Positions 19,471 through 28,431 are shown, numbered from the stretch's first letter. The stretch is DNA of 64,000 bases from Falsiroseomonas tokyonensis (GCF_019024325.1 NZ_JAFNJS010000004.1:434001-498000); one strand, 5' to 3'. Notes: a model not told the origin generated them from the sequence alone. Numbers and translations are program-made.

Positions 19471-21147
19471 TCAGCCCAGGCTGCGAGCTATGGCGCGCAT
19501 CCAGACCAGCACCGCGCTGGCCCCGGCATCCGGCTGGCCCATCGCCCGATCGCCGAGATAGGCGGCGCGGCCGAGGCGCGGGCGCATGCCGGCGGTGGCC
19601 GCCGCCCCCCGCTCCGCCGCCGCCACCGCCGCCTGCCAGGCCGCGGGGCCGGGGCCCTGTGCGGTAGCGAAAGCCTCCGCCGCCGGGTGCAGGGCATCCA
19701 GCATGGTGCGGTCCCCGGGCTTCGCCCCGCCGAGTTCGCCAATTGCCGCCACCGCGGCCCGGAAGGCGGCAGCCCAGCCCGCGCGGTTGGCCTCCCGCCC
19801 CTCAAGCACCTGCGCCGCGCCCAGAAGGGCGGTGGCGTAGAAGGGACCGGAACTGCCGGCGATGGCCCGCCGCAGGGCGCCGGCCATGGCTTCCAGCGCC
19901 GAGGCCGGCGTGGCGAAGGCGGCCTGGGGCAGCGCCCGGATGGCGGCGGCACCGCGCGCCAGGGACAGGCCGAGGTCGCCATCGCCCGCATGGCTGTCGA
20001 GCGCCGTCAGCGCCGCTTCCTCCGCCTCCAGCGCCGCCGCGACCTCCATCGCGACACGGTGCAGCGTCGCGGCGAGGGGGCCTGGCGCGGCATGCTCGGC
20101 CGGCGGCGCAGCCGGAGTCGCGACCAGGGCGCGCGGCGCCAGCACCCCGCCGCCGGGCCAGGCCGGCGCGCTGGCCGGCGCATCCAGCCGGGCGAGCCGC
20201 GCCGCATCCAGCCGCATCAGGCTGATCGAGCAGCCGGGCATTTCCAGCGCGGTCATGAAGTTGCCCGCCCAGCCGCGCGCCACGACGATGCTGCGGGCGC
20301 GCAACCCGGCCAGGGCGGCACGGGCCACCACGGAAAGCTCCATCGGCGGCGTGCCGCCCAACCCGTTCACCAGCATCGCCACCTGGTCGCCCGCCGCCAG
20401 CCCGGCATCGGCCACCAGCGTCTCCAGGATGGTCGCGACGATGGCGTCCGCCGGCGCCATGGGGGCGCGCCGCACCCCCTGCTCGCCATGGATGCCGAGG
20501 CCGAGCTCCATCTCCTCCGCGCCCAGTTCGAAGCCCGGCTGGCCCGCCGCCGGCACGGTGCAGGCGCCGAGCGCCACGCCCATGCTGACCACGGCGGCGG
20601 CGGCGGCCTCGGCCTCCGCCAGGACCGCATCGAGATCGAGCCCGGCCTCGGCCGCCGCGCCGGCCACCTTGTGGACCAGCACGGTGCCGGCGATGCCGCG
20701 GCGCTGCGCGCGGTCCACCGTCGCATGCAGCGCGGCGTCATCGGCCACCACCACCACCCGGGTCGGGATGCCTTCGGCGGTCGCCAGCGCGGCGGCCAGG
20801 CCGAAGTTCAGCCGGTCGCCGGTGTAGTTCTTCACCACCAGCAGCGCCCCGCGCGGCCCCGCGGCGGCGCGGATGGCGGCCAGCACGGCATCCGTGGAGG
20901 GGGAGGTGAAGACATCGCCGGCGATGGCGCCCGCCAGCATGCCGGGGCCGACATAGCCCGCATGCGCCGGCTCATGCCCCGCCCCGCCGCCCGACAGCAC
21001 GGCGACCGGCCGCTGCGCCGGCACCGGCAGCTCGGCGCGCAGCACCACATCCTCGGCCTCCAGCAAGGCGAGGCCCGGGTTCAGGTCGACCAGCCCTTCC
21101 AGCATGTCCCGGACGACGCGGCGCGGATCGTTGACCAGCTTCTTCAT
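19471..21147 (-). CDS. ATP-type dihydroxyacetone kinase, DhaK-DhaL fusion
   Basis: A 558-residue soluble kinase phosphorylating dihydroxyacetone, or a related triose/tetrulose, with ATP. The N-terminal DhaK domain (1-~330) has SGGGAGHEPAHAGYVG and the covalent substrate-binding His220 in GLGIHGEQG. The C-terminal DhaL domain (~360-558) has DSHAGDGDLGLSLARGA, supplying the Mg-binding aspartates, and SSGPFYATALLGAA. Fused DhaKL is the ATP-dependent arrangement, as opposed to PTS-dependent DhaK/L/M. The gene follows the Mla-like operon after 42 bases and may be read through from it. Confidence 0.93.
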   Translation of the reverse strand: MKKLVNDPRRVVRDMLEGLVDLNPGLALLEAEDVVLRAELPVPAQRPVAVLSGGGAGHEPAHAGYVGPGMLAGAIAGDVFTSPSTDAVLAAIRAAAGPRGALLVVKNYTGDRLNFGLAAALATAEGIPTRVVVVADDAALHATVDRAQRRGIAGTVLVHKVAGAAAEAGLDLDAVLAEAEAAAAAVVSMGVALGACTVPAAGQPGFELGAEEMELGLGIHGEQGVRRAPMAPADAIVATILETLVADAGLAAGDQVAMLVNGLGGTPPMELSVVARAALAGLRARSIVVARGWAGNFMTALEMPGCSISLMRLDAARLARLDAPASAPAWPGGGVLAPRALVATPAAPPAEHAAPGPLAATLHRVAMEVAAALEAEEAALTALDSHAGDGDLGLSLARGAAAIRALPQAAFATPASALEAMAGALRRAIAGSSGPFYATALLGAAQVLEGREANRAGWAAAFRAAVAAIGELGGAKPGDRTMLDALHPAAEAFATAQGPGPAAWQAAVAAAERGAAATAGMRPRLGRAAYLGDRAMGQPDAGASAVLVWMRAIARSLG

Positions 21148-21189
21148 GGCCTTCCCCCTCCTGGCGCGGGCAGGATCGCGTCAAACCGC

Positions 21190-22065
21190 TCAGCGCGCCA
21201 GCAGCGCCTCCGCCTGCGCGATCGCGGCCAGCAGATCGGCGCGGCCGCCGGCCAGCTGCTGGGCCCGGTCGAGCCAGCCCCGCGCATCCGCCTCGCTCCG
21301 CTCGGCGGCGCCACGCCCGGCGCGGAGCCAGGCATCCGCCGCCGCCTCCCGCTCCCCCAGCCGTTCCAGCGCGGCGGCCTGCAAAGCGAGCGCCCGCGAC
21401 AGGCCGCGATAGTCCAGCGAATCCCGGCGCAGCGCCGCGGCGGTTACGCCCTGCAGCCGGGCGGTGGCCGCATCGCCGCGCAGCAGTGCCGCCAGGCCTT
21501 CCAACTCCACCGCATCGGCCCGGTAGGCCAGCTGGTCCGGCGCGCCGATGGCCGCCCGCGCCGCCTCGACGCCAGGCAGGTCGCCGCGCCCGGCGGCCAG
21601 AAGGCCCACCAGAAAATGCGCCCGCAGCGCGGCCTCCGGATTCTCGGCGCCGCGGCTGGCGACGATGCGGGCCAGGGCATCGGACTCCGCCATCCGGCCC
21701 AGGCGGAACAGGGCCGTCGCCTCCGCCAGCAGCAGCCCGGCGGAGGCGCCGCGGCCGCGCCGGGCGAGTTCCGCCCGCACCTCCCGCGCCACCGCCAGCG
21801 CCGCCGGCGCGTCGCCGCGCGCCAGGGCGGAAGTGGCCTGGCCGAAGCCCATGGCATCGATCGCCACCGCGTCGTCACGTTCCCGCGCGCGGGCCAGGGC
21901 CTGGGCATAGAGGCGGCCTGCCACCACCGGCTGGTCCTGGTTCAGCGCATCCCGCGCCGCATCCGCCGCCCGGTCCAGCACCCCGTCGCGCGGCGGCCCC
22001 GCGGGCGGCGCGCGCCCGCCGCAGGCCGCCAGCAACAGCAGCAGAGCCGCGAAGACACCTCTCAC
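21190..22065 (-). CDS. helical-repeat lipoprotein of the Mla-like operon
   Basis: A 291-residue predicted lipoprotein: a short hydrophobic leader ends in the lipobox LAAC with Cys15, followed by GGRAPPAGPP. The rest is almost entirely Ala/Arg/Leu-rich helices (ARDALNQDQPVVAGRLYAQAL, ARGDAPAALAVAREV and so on), consistent with TPR-like repeats. It does not resemble PqiC or MlaB. Its start overlaps the mlaD stop by four bases, so it probably acts with that transporter, perhaps as an outer-membrane-anchored partner. Family unrecognised; the function is inferred from position alone. Confidence 0.7.
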   Translation of the reverse strand: MRGVFAALLLLLAACGGRAPPAGPPRDGVLDRAADAARDALNQDQPVVAGRLYAQALARARERDDAVAIDAMGFGQATSALARGDAPAALAVAREVRAELARRGRGASAGLLLAEATALFRLGRMAESDALARIVASRGAENPEAALRAHFLVGLLAAGRGDLPGVEAARAAIGAPDQLAYRADAVELEGLAALLRGDAATARLQGVTAAALRRDSLDYRGLSRALALQAAALERLGEREAAADAWLRAGRGAAERSEADARGWLDRAQQLAGGRADLLAAIAQAEALLAR

Positions 22066-23081
22066 GGGCGCAGCCGCTCCACCATCGGCCGTGGCACCGC
22101 GCCGGAGGAGATGCTGGTCTCCCGCACGCTGCCGCCGCCGCCGCCCAGCAGCCAGTGCCGGCGCAGCTGCACCAGCAGCAGCTCCATCTGCCGAGCCGCT
22201 TCCTGCGCCTGCACCATCACCGCCGGCAGGCTGTCCGTGCCGTCGCGGAGATTCGCGGTGACCTGCGGCAGCGCCGGCGTGGCGCGGGCGAGGTCGGCGC
22301 TGGCGCGCTCCACCTGGGCCAGCACGCGCTCCGCCCGCTGCACCAGCCCGGGCAGGCTGCCGCTGCCGCGGCCGCTGGACAGGCCGGCGGTCAGCTGGCG
22401 CACCTCGCGGCTTGCCGCCTCGATATTCTCCATCACCGCGGCGGCGCGGGCGGTGGCGGCTTCCGCCTGGCGGATCAGCGTATCGTCCGCCAGCAGGCGG
22501 CCCACCGTGCCCTCCCCGCGCTCCAGCCGCTGGGTGGCGGCGGCGAAGGCGGCGGTGCCGGTGCGCAGCTCGTCGAGGATCGGGAAGACGCGCTGTTGCA
22601 GCTCATCCAGCAGCGTGCCGAGCGTTTCCGTGGGCGCGCGCTCGCTGGTGGCGCGGATCCAGGCGCGGTCCCAGTTCAGCTCCTCCCCCCGCCCGCGCTG
22701 GATATCCAGATAGGCCGGGCCGGCCACGCCGAAGCGGCGCCGCACCACGGCCGTGGAATCGCGGCGGATGAAGGGCTTCGCCTGTTCCTCGATGCGGAGT
22801 TCCGCGCGGATTCGCCGCTCGGGGTCGACGATGATGCGGCGGACGGAGCCGGCGCGGATGCCCAGCACCTCGGCCTCCGCCCCCACCGAAAGCCCGGCCA
22901 CGCCTTCCTCCGGCAGCAGCACCATCAGCGTGGCGCCATCGGCGAACCATTCGCGGATCACGCCGCGCTGGAACAGCGCGCCGAGGAACAGCACCAGCGC
23001 CAGCACGACCAGCGCGCCCACCCAGCGATCGGTGTGGCGCAGCCGGACGCGGTCTTCCTGGCTTAACGTGGAGCCAGACAT
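22062..23081 (-). CDS. mlaD: MlaD-family MCE-domain protein
   Basis: A 339-residue periplasmic lipid-binding component of an Mla-type phospholipid ABC system. One transmembrane anchor (about 20-42, WVGALVVLALVLFLGALF) precedes the MCE domain (GVAGLSVGAEAEVLGIRAGSVRRI, about 60-130). A long, probably coiled-coil C-terminal region (about 150-310) with repeated Ala/Glu/Arg helices follows. The extended tail is longer than E. coli MlaD (183 residues) and closer to the PqiB/YebT or plant TGD2 style. It overlaps the ATPase-like gene by 19 bases and the lipoprotein by four. Confidence 0.88.
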   Translation of the reverse strand: MSGSTLSQEDRVRLRHTDRWVGALVVLALVLFLGALFQRGVIREWFADGATLMVLLPEEGVAGLSVGAEAEVLGIRAGSVRRIIVDPERRIRAELRIEEQAKPFIRRDSTAVVRRRFGVAGPAYLDIQRGRGEELNWDRAWIRATSERAPTETLGTLLDELQQRVFPILDELRTGTAAFAAATQRLERGEGTVGRLLADDTLIRQAEAATARAAAVMENIEAASREVRQLTAGLSSGRGSGSLPGLVQRAERVLAQVERASADLARATPALPQVTANLRDGTDSLPAVMVQAQEAARQMELLLVQLRRHWLLGGGGGSVRETSISSGAVPRPMVERLRP

Positions 23082-23761
23082 GGTTCATCCCCCTTCAGAC
23101 CATCCTGCTGCAGCACCCACCACTGGCTTGCAGGAAAGCCGGGCGTGTTCCAGGCGCGGCGCGAGCGCGTGGACCACAGCGCCGCCGCGCCGCGTTCGCG
23201 CGCCGGGGCCAGCGCCGCCAGCAGCGGCTCTGCCAGCAGATCCGCCGTTTCCTGGTCCAGCGGGCTTTCCAGCAGGATCAGCTCCGGCGCGCCCAGGAAG
23301 GCGCGGGCGCAGCCGGCCCGGGCCAGATCCACCCGGTTGAGCTCGGCCGGATGGCGTAGCGGCAGGCCCGGCAGGCCGAATTGCTTGCAGAGCGCCACGG
23401 CCTCGGACCGCAATTCCGCATCGGGCGTGCTGCCATGGTGGCGGCAGGCCAGCAGCATGCCATCCGCCACCGTCAGATGCGGCAGCCAGCCGCCATCGCC
23501 CGGCGCCAGGCCGATGCGGCCGCGCAGCGCCTGGGCCGGCTGGCGCGGCAGCGCCGCCCAATCCTGCGCCAGGAAGCGCACCTCGCCCGCCGCCAGCTTC
23601 ACCAGCCCGGCGCAAAGCAGCGCCAGCGCCCGGGCCATGGCCGGATCCTCGGCATGCACCAAGGCGAGGTCGCCCGGCGCCAGCCGCAGCGTCACCGCGC
23701 CCTGGATCGGCGAGGCCCCCGGCACCGGGCGCGCCGCCTCCACCTCCAGCAGCGGCGTCAC
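23063..23761 (-). CDS. ABC ATPase-like protein lacking catalytic motifs (MlaF position)
   Basis: A 232-residue protein in the MlaF slot between permease and MCE genes. It keeps the ABC fold outline (GDLALVHA strand, AGLVKLAAGEVRFLAQDW, PELILLESPL, LDQETADLLAEPLL). The Walker A P-loop is replaced by HAEDPAMARA with no Gly-Lys-Ser/Thr, and the Q-loop reads LAPGDG. The LSGGQ signature is AELNRVDLARA, the Walker B Asp-Glu is Glu-Ser (LLESP), and no H-loop histidine is visible. The frame is intact and translationally coupled on both sides, so it does not look like random decay. It is either a structural pseudo-ATPase or partners with an ATPase encoded elsewhere. Confidence 0.82.
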   Translation of the reverse strand: MTPLLEVEAARPVPGASPIQGAVTLRLAPGDLALVHAEDPAMARALALLCAGLVKLAAGEVRFLAQDWAALPRQPAQALRGRIGLAPGDGGWLPHLTVADGMLLACRHHGSTPDAELRSEAVALCKQFGLPGLPLRHPAELNRVDLARAGCARAFLGAPELILLESPLDQETADLLAEPLLAALAPARERGAAALWSTRSRRAWNTPGFPASQWWVLQQDGLKGDEPCLAPR

Positions 23762-24573
23762 GAGACGGCTACGCTGAGGATGGCGCTGGCCGCCAGGATG
23801 CCCAGCAGCCCGCGCACGAAGGCGCGCGGCAGCAGGTGGGAGGGCGATTCGGCCCGGGTGGAGGACATGCCGGTGATGGCGCAGACCAGCGCCACCAGCG
23901 CGCCCACCACCACCAGCTTAACGGCGAACAGCACGAATTCGGCGGTATCCGTGGCGGCGAAGAGGTTCGTCAGCAGCTCCCGCGGCGCGTTCTGCACCAG
24001 GCCGCCGAGCCAACCGGTCAGCCAGCCGGTGATCAGTGCGACCGCCAGGAAGATGACGCCGAGCGTGAAGCCCGCCACCGCCAGCGCCACCACCCGCGGC
24101 AGCACCAGCAGGCTGAAGGGATCCAGGCCCTGCGCCTCCAGCATGTCCAGCTGGCCGCCGGCCTTGGTGGCGCCGAATTCCACCACCGTCACGGTGCCGC
24201 TCCGGCCGAGCAGGATCAGCCCGGTCAGCACCGGCGTCACCTCTCGGACCAGGACCGTGGTCAGCAGGCTGCCCGCATAATCCTCCTGGCCCGCGAAGCT
24301 CAGCCAGCGGATCGCCTGGTGGACCACGCCGAAGCCGACCAGGCTGGCGGTGATGATGACGGTGCCGAAGCCGCCGGCGACCGCCTGGTGCAGGGTGCGG
24401 CGCAGCTCCGCCCGCAGCGTGCGGCGCCGCCAGCTGCGCGGGTCCAGCCCCTCTCTCAACACGCCGAGCGCCAGCGCCGCGGTGGCCAGCACCATCTGGA
24501 TGCCGCGTCGCGCGGGGCCGCCGATGCTTTCCAGCACCAGCCATGGCAGCGCCACGGGCCGCGCCTTCGCCAT
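23758..24573 (-). CDS. mlaE: MlaE-family lipid ABC transporter permease
   Basis: A 271-residue inner-membrane permease of the Mla/TGD type. Typical segments are GFGTVIITASLVGFGVVHQA, LTTVLVREVTPVLTGLILLGRSGTV and the long core EFGATKAGGQLDMLEAQGLDPFSLLVLPRV, with about five membrane helices. AGGGAGG lies about 6 bases before the ATG at 24573; another ATG at 24591 is in frame. It is the first gene of the four-gene lipid-transport operon and overlaps the ATPase-like gene by four bases. The direction of phospholipid movement cannot be told from sequence. Confidence 0.9.
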   Translation of the reverse strand: MAKARPVALPWLVLESIGGPARRGIQMVLATAALALGVLREGLDPRSWRRRTLRAELRRTLHQAVAGGFGTVIITASLVGFGVVHQAIRWLSFAGQEDYAGSLLTTVLVREVTPVLTGLILLGRSGTVTVVEFGATKAGGQLDMLEAQGLDPFSLLVLPRVVALAVAGFTLGVIFLAVALITGWLTGWLGGLVQNAPRELLTNLFAATDTAEFVLFAVKLVVVGALVALVCAITGMSSTRAESPSHLLPRAFVRGLLGILAASAILSVAVS

Positions 24574-24615
24574 CGCCCCCTCCCTTGCCATCCCGTACCG
24601 GTCAGCGCGGCCGGT

Positions 24616-24632
24616 CGCGGAAAGTTTCCGCG
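24616..24632. promoter_or_regulatory. 17-base perfect palindrome between mlaE and yihY-like genes
   Basis: CGCGGAAA and TTTCCGCG flank a central G, in the 129-base divergent promoter region. It has the size and symmetry of a dimeric repressor operator. No cognate regulator is adjacent. Confidence 0.4.
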
Positions 24633-24702
24633 CGCGCATGCACCCGCGGGCCGGGCACGGCGTTGCCGAACCTATCGAACCGACCGGGATGGGATTGGCA
24701 GG

Positions 24703-25845
24703 ATGAGCGAAGCGCGAGACCGGCGGCGCAGCAGAATGGCGGAGGGGGGAAGCTGGATGGTGGCCGCCGCGGCGCTGGCCGGGCTGCTGGCGCTCGATTC
24801 CGCCCGCCGTTCGCCGCGCCCGCTGCGCCAGGCGGCCGCGCCGCCGGCGGCGCGCGCGCGGATCGGCCGCGATGCCGCCTCCGACCGCGGGGGCGAGGCG
24901 GAGCGCGGCGCCACGGGCCAGGGCCGCTCCGCCGATGCCCCATCCGAAATCCCCGCCCTCGGCTGGTGGCAGATCCTGAAGCGCACCCTGTCCCAGGCCA
25001 GCGAGGACCGGCTGCTGACGGAGGCCGCCGGCATCACCTTCTACACCCTGCTGGCGCTGTTCCCGGCGCTGGCGGCGCTGGTCTCGCTGTATGCGCTGGT
25101 GGCGGACCCCACCACCATCCAGGGCCACCTGGACGCGCTGGCCGGCATCGTGCCCGGCGGCGGCATGGACATCATCACGGAGCAGGTGCAGCGCGTCGCG
25201 CAATCGGCCGATGGCACGCTGGGCTTCGGCGCCATCGCCGGCCTGCTGGTGTCGCTGTGGTCGGCCAACCAGGCGGCCAAGGCGTTGTTCGACGCGCTGA
25301 ACGTGGTCTACGAGGAGCATGAGAAGCGCAGCTTCATCACGCTGACGCTGACCACCCTCACCTTCACCCTGGGCTTCATCCTGTTCGCCATCCTGACCAT
25401 GGTGGCGGTGGTGGCGGTGCCCGTGGTGCTGAACTTCATCGGCCTGGGCAGCACCGCGGAGACGCTGCTGGCCTACGGCCGCTGGCCGGTGCTGCTGGTG
25501 CTGGTCGCGCTGGTGCTGGCCTGCCTGTTCCGCTGGGGGCCGAGCCGCGCCTCTGCCAAGTGGCGCTGGGTCAGCTGGGGCAGCGCCTTTGCCGCCCTGG
25601 CCTGGCTCGGCGCCTCGGCCGGCTTCTCCTGGTACGTCGCCAATTTCGGCAGCTACAACGAAACCTATGGCTCGCTGGGCGCCGTGGTCGGCTTCATGAC
25701 CTGGATCTGGATCTCCGCCATCGTCATCCTGTTCGGCGCCGAGCTGAATGCGGAGATGGAGCACCAGACGGCGCGGGACACCACCACCGTGCCGGACCGC
25801 CCGATGGGCAGCCGCGGCGCGGAGATGGCGGATACGGTGGCCTGA
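24703..25845 (+). CDS. YihY/UPF0761 (BrkB-like) membrane protein
   Basis: A 380-residue inner-membrane protein of the YihY family, once called RNase BN. After a charged, disordered N-terminal extension of about 80 residues containing one hydrophobic stretch (WMVAAAALAGLLALD), the core shows DRLLTEAAGITFYTLLALFPALAALVSLY. This is followed by SLWSANQAAKALFDALNVVYEEHEKRSF and YGSLGAVVGFMTWIWISAIVILFGAELNAE, all family hallmarks, with about six membrane helices. Function in bacteria is poorly defined. It is divergent from the lipid-transport operon and may share its control region. Confidence 0.88.
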   Translation: MSEARDRRRSRMAEGGSWMVAAAALAGLLALDSARRSPRPLRQAAAPPAARARIGRDAASDRGGEAERGATGQGRSADAPSEIPALGWWQILKRTLSQASEDRLLTEAAGITFYTLLALFPALAALVSLYALVADPTTIQGHLDALAGIVPGGGMDIITEQVQRVAQSADGTLGFGAIAGLLVSLWSANQAAKALFDALNVVYEEHEKRSFITLTLTTLTFTLGFILFAILTMVAVVAVPVVLNFIGLGSTAETLLAYGRWPVLLVLVALVLACLFRWGPSRASAKWRWVSWGSAFAALAWLGASAGFSWYVANFGSYNETYGSLGAVVGFMTWIWISAIVILFGAELNAEMEHQTARDTTTVPDRPMGSRGAEMADTVA

Positions 25846-25848
25846 CCC

Positions 25849-27441
25849 TCAGCGCGCCGCCTTGCGGATGTTCCAGGCGATGATGATGCCAGGCATCGCA
25901 AGAACGTCGGAGATGCGCGGCGTGACGGCGGAGGGCAGGTACCACTGGCCGTAGGGCACATAGGGCACCAGGCGATAGGCGCTTTCCTGCAGCTCATCCA
26001 GGATGCGCTTCCGCTCCGCCGCATTGGCGGCATAGGGGAAGGCATCGATCAGCGCCTGGTGCGCGGCATCGCAGGGCCAGCCCGGCCAGGCGCGGTCGCA
26101 GCTGGCCTGCATCGGCACATTGCCCACGGGGTCCGAGGCGCCGAGGCCGTTCCAGAAGGTCAGGCCGATATGCCAGCCGCCCTCGCTCGGCGGACGGCGA
26201 TTGGCGCGGCGGCCGGCCATCGAGGCAAAGTCCGTCGCCTGCACATCCGTGCGGAAGCCCACCGACTGCATCTGCTGCGCCAGCACCAGCGTGGCGGTAT
26301 GCACGAAGGGATTGTCGGTGGGGTCCATGATGACGATCGGCGTGCCGTCGTAATTCGCCTCCCGCAACAGGGCACGGGCGCGTTCGCGGGCGGCGGGGCT
26401 GCCGAGGCCGGCGGGCACGCCCGCATTCGTCTCCTGCGGGCTGCCGCAGACGAAGAAGGCGTGGCACACCTGGTACAGCGCCGGGTCGGGGAACATCCCC
26501 TGCAGGATCTCCTCCTGGTTCACCAGCAGCATCAGCGCCTGGCGGACCCGGGCATCGTTGAAGGGCGGGTGGATGTGGTTCATCCGGATCATGCCCGGCG
26601 CGCCCAGCGTATTGGTGCGGACAATCCGCATGCCACGGCGGGCGAGCATGGGCAGGAAGTCCACGCCGGGGCTCTCGATATAGTCGATCTCGCCCTGGAT
26701 CAGCGCCAGGGTCGAGGTCTGCGCATTGGCGATGTTCTGCCATTCCACGCGATCGACATGCACCACCTTGCCGCCGGCGGTGCCGGAGGCGGGCTCGGAA
26801 CGCGGCACGTAGTTCGGGTTGCGGCGATAGACCACGGTGCTGCCCGGCACCCATTCCTCGCGGGAGAAGATGAAGGGCCCGCTGCCGATCGTCTCGCGAA
26901 TTGCGGTGAAGGGGTCGGTGGCCGCGATGCGGGCCGGCATGATGGCGGGCATGTTGCCGGCCGGTTTTGACAATGCGTCCAGCATCAGCCCGTAGGGGCG
27001 CCTCAGCGTCCAGACCACCGTCTTGCCATCGGCCTGCGGCTCCATGCTGGCGGTGATGGCCATCAGCTGCCGGCCATGCGGGTCCCGCGCGCCCCAGCGG
27101 CGCAGCGAGGCCACCACATCCTCCGCCGTCACCGGCGCGCCGTCATGGAAGGCCAGCCCCTCGCGCAGCGTGAAGCGCCAGACCAGCGCATCGTCGGAGA
27201 CGCTGTAGGCGCCCACCATCTGCGGCTGCGGGCGCTGCTGCGCGTCGCGGCCGAAGAGCTGGTCGTAGATCATATGCGCATGGGACTGCACCACGCCGGC
27301 GGTGGTGTTGATCGGGTCCAGCGTCTGCAGGTCCGCATTCGGCACCATGCGCAGGATGCGCTCCGGCGGGATGGTTTGCGCAAGCGCCGCCCCGGCGAGC
27401 AGGCTCGCGCCGAGGACCAGTGTGGCGAGGCGGGTCAGCAT
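25849..27441 (-). CDS. ABC transporter substrate-binding protein, peptide/opine type (SBP_bac_5)
   Basis: A 530-residue periplasmic binding protein. A Sec leader (MLTRLATLVLGASLLAG, cleavage after ALAQ) precedes ERILRMVPNADLQTLDPINTT and VWRFTLREGLAFHDGAPVTAEDVVASL. These are the DppA/OppA/NikA cluster signatures. Ligands in this family include peptides, nickel-chelates, glutathione and opines. No permease or ATPase genes flank it, so it is an orphan receptor or borrows a transporter elsewhere. The C-terminus reaches within four bases of the convergent yihY-like stop. Confidence 0.9.
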   Translation of the reverse strand: MLTRLATLVLGASLLAGAALAQTIPPERILRMVPNADLQTLDPINTTAGVVQSHAHMIYDQLFGRDAQQRPQPQMVGAYSVSDDALVWRFTLREGLAFHDGAPVTAEDVVASLRRWGARDPHGRQLMAITASMEPQADGKTVVWTLRRPYGLMLDALSKPAGNMPAIMPARIAATDPFTAIRETIGSGPFIFSREEWVPGSTVVYRRNPNYVPRSEPASGTAGGKVVHVDRVEWQNIANAQTSTLALIQGEIDYIESPGVDFLPMLARRGMRIVRTNTLGAPGMIRMNHIHPPFNDARVRQALMLLVNQEEILQGMFPDPALYQVCHAFFVCGSPQETNAGVPAGLGSPAARERARALLREANYDGTPIVIMDPTDNPFVHTATLVLAQQMQSVGFRTDVQATDFASMAGRRANRRPPSEGGWHIGLTFWNGLGASDPVGNVPMQASCDRAWPGWPCDAAHQALIDAFPYAANAAERKRILDELQESAYRLVPYVPYGQWYLPSAVTPRISDVLAMPGIIIAWNIRKAAR

Positions 27442-27506
27442 GGATCGTCCCCCGTTTCGTGACGGGGGTTTATGGACCGGTTGTTACAGATCGGACAAGA
27501 CGGGGA

Positions 27507-28283
27507 TCACGCCGCGACCGCGAAGGGCATCACCTGCACCTCCTCCCCCGGCCGCGCCACCAGCGCGTGATTGGCCGCGATCGGCAGCCAGCCGGCATTG
27601 CGTTCATCCACCGGTTCCGACACCACCAGCACATTTCCGCCGACGCGACGCCAATACAGCGAGGGCGGGCGGCCGTCCGAGGACCAGCGGAAGCAGGTCA
27701 GCCGGGTGCCGTCGCTATGCGCGGCGGCGAAGCGCAGCGCCTGGCTGCTGCCGGCCTCCTCCATCAGCGCCTGCACCCGCGCCAGGGTGCGCGACAGCGC
27801 GCCGATCGGATCCTCCGCCAGCCCATCCGCCATCGCGGCCAGGAAGATCGCCTCCGTATCGCCGGTGCCGAGGCGGTGTTCGTAGAGCCGGTCCGGGATC
27901 AGCGCCTCCATCCGCCGCTTGATCCGCGCATAATCGCCGACCTGCCCGTTATGCATGAACAGCTGCCGGCCGAGGCCGAAGGGATGGCAATTGGCCCGCG
28001 TGGTGGAAGTGCCGGTGGAGGCGCGGACATGGGCGAAGAAAAGGCGCGAGCGCACCTGGGCGCAGAGCGAGCGCAGGTTCTCATCCGACCAGGCGGGGCG
28101 GATTTCCCGGTACAGGCCCGGCTCCTCCCGCTCCCCGTACCAGCCCAGGCCGAAGCCGTCGCCATTGGTGGGCGTCTTGCCCTCATCGGCATGCATGGAC
28201 TGGTGGATGAGCGAATGCGCCGGGGCGCAGACGAGGTCGGAGAGGAAGATGGGTTCGCCGAGATAGGCGAGGAAGCGGCACAT
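27507..28283 (-). CDS. class II glutamine amidotransferase (YafJ/EgtC-like)
   Basis: A 258-residue Ntn-hydrolase. The start at 28283 is set by MCRFLAYLG, which puts the nucleophile Cys2 at the N-terminus after Met removal; upstream in-frame starts would bury it. Substrate-loop motifs are FFAHVRASTG, the oxyanion HNGQVGDY and the gatekeeping GTGDTEAIF. Length and layout fit the stand-alone GATase_6/YafJ group; EgtC of ergothioneine synthesis belongs to the same fold, but egtB/egtD are not adjacent. The amide acceptor or substrate is therefore unassigned. It is divergent from the TetR gene. Confidence 0.85.
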   Translation of the reverse strand: MCRFLAYLGEPIFLSDLVCAPAHSLIHQSMHADEGKTPTNGDGFGLGWYGEREEPGLYREIRPAWSDENLRSLCAQVRSRLFFAHVRASTGTSTTRANCHPFGLGRQLFMHNGQVGDYARIKRRMEALIPDRLYEHRLGTGDTEAIFLAAMADGLAEDPIGALSRTLARVQALMEEAGSSQALRFAAAHSDGTRLTCFRWSSDGRPPSLYWRRVGGNVLVVSEPVDERNAGWLPIAANHALVARPGEEVQVMPFAVAA

Positions 28284-28431
28284 CGGGGCAGGGTCCGGAG
28301 GGTGGCAACGGCCAAGGTTGCGACCATGCTGCGCCCAGGACAATAAGGGACCCTTGCCGCCCGGGCGATTTGCGACCCGGCCGCCGCAGCCCTATCCTGT
28401 GCCGCCTTGGCCGCGAGGCTTCCCGCCCCCG

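Noticed and set aside
19687-22713. A 1008-codon open frame on the plus strand
   Set aside because: It lies antisense to dhaKL and the Mla-like genes, is rich in Arg/Gly/Pro/His and has no domain content; it is a by-product of high GC third positions.
27507-28283. egtC of ergothioneine synthesis
   Set aside because: The fold matches, but the neighbouring egtB/egtD genes expected for that role are absent, so only the family was called.
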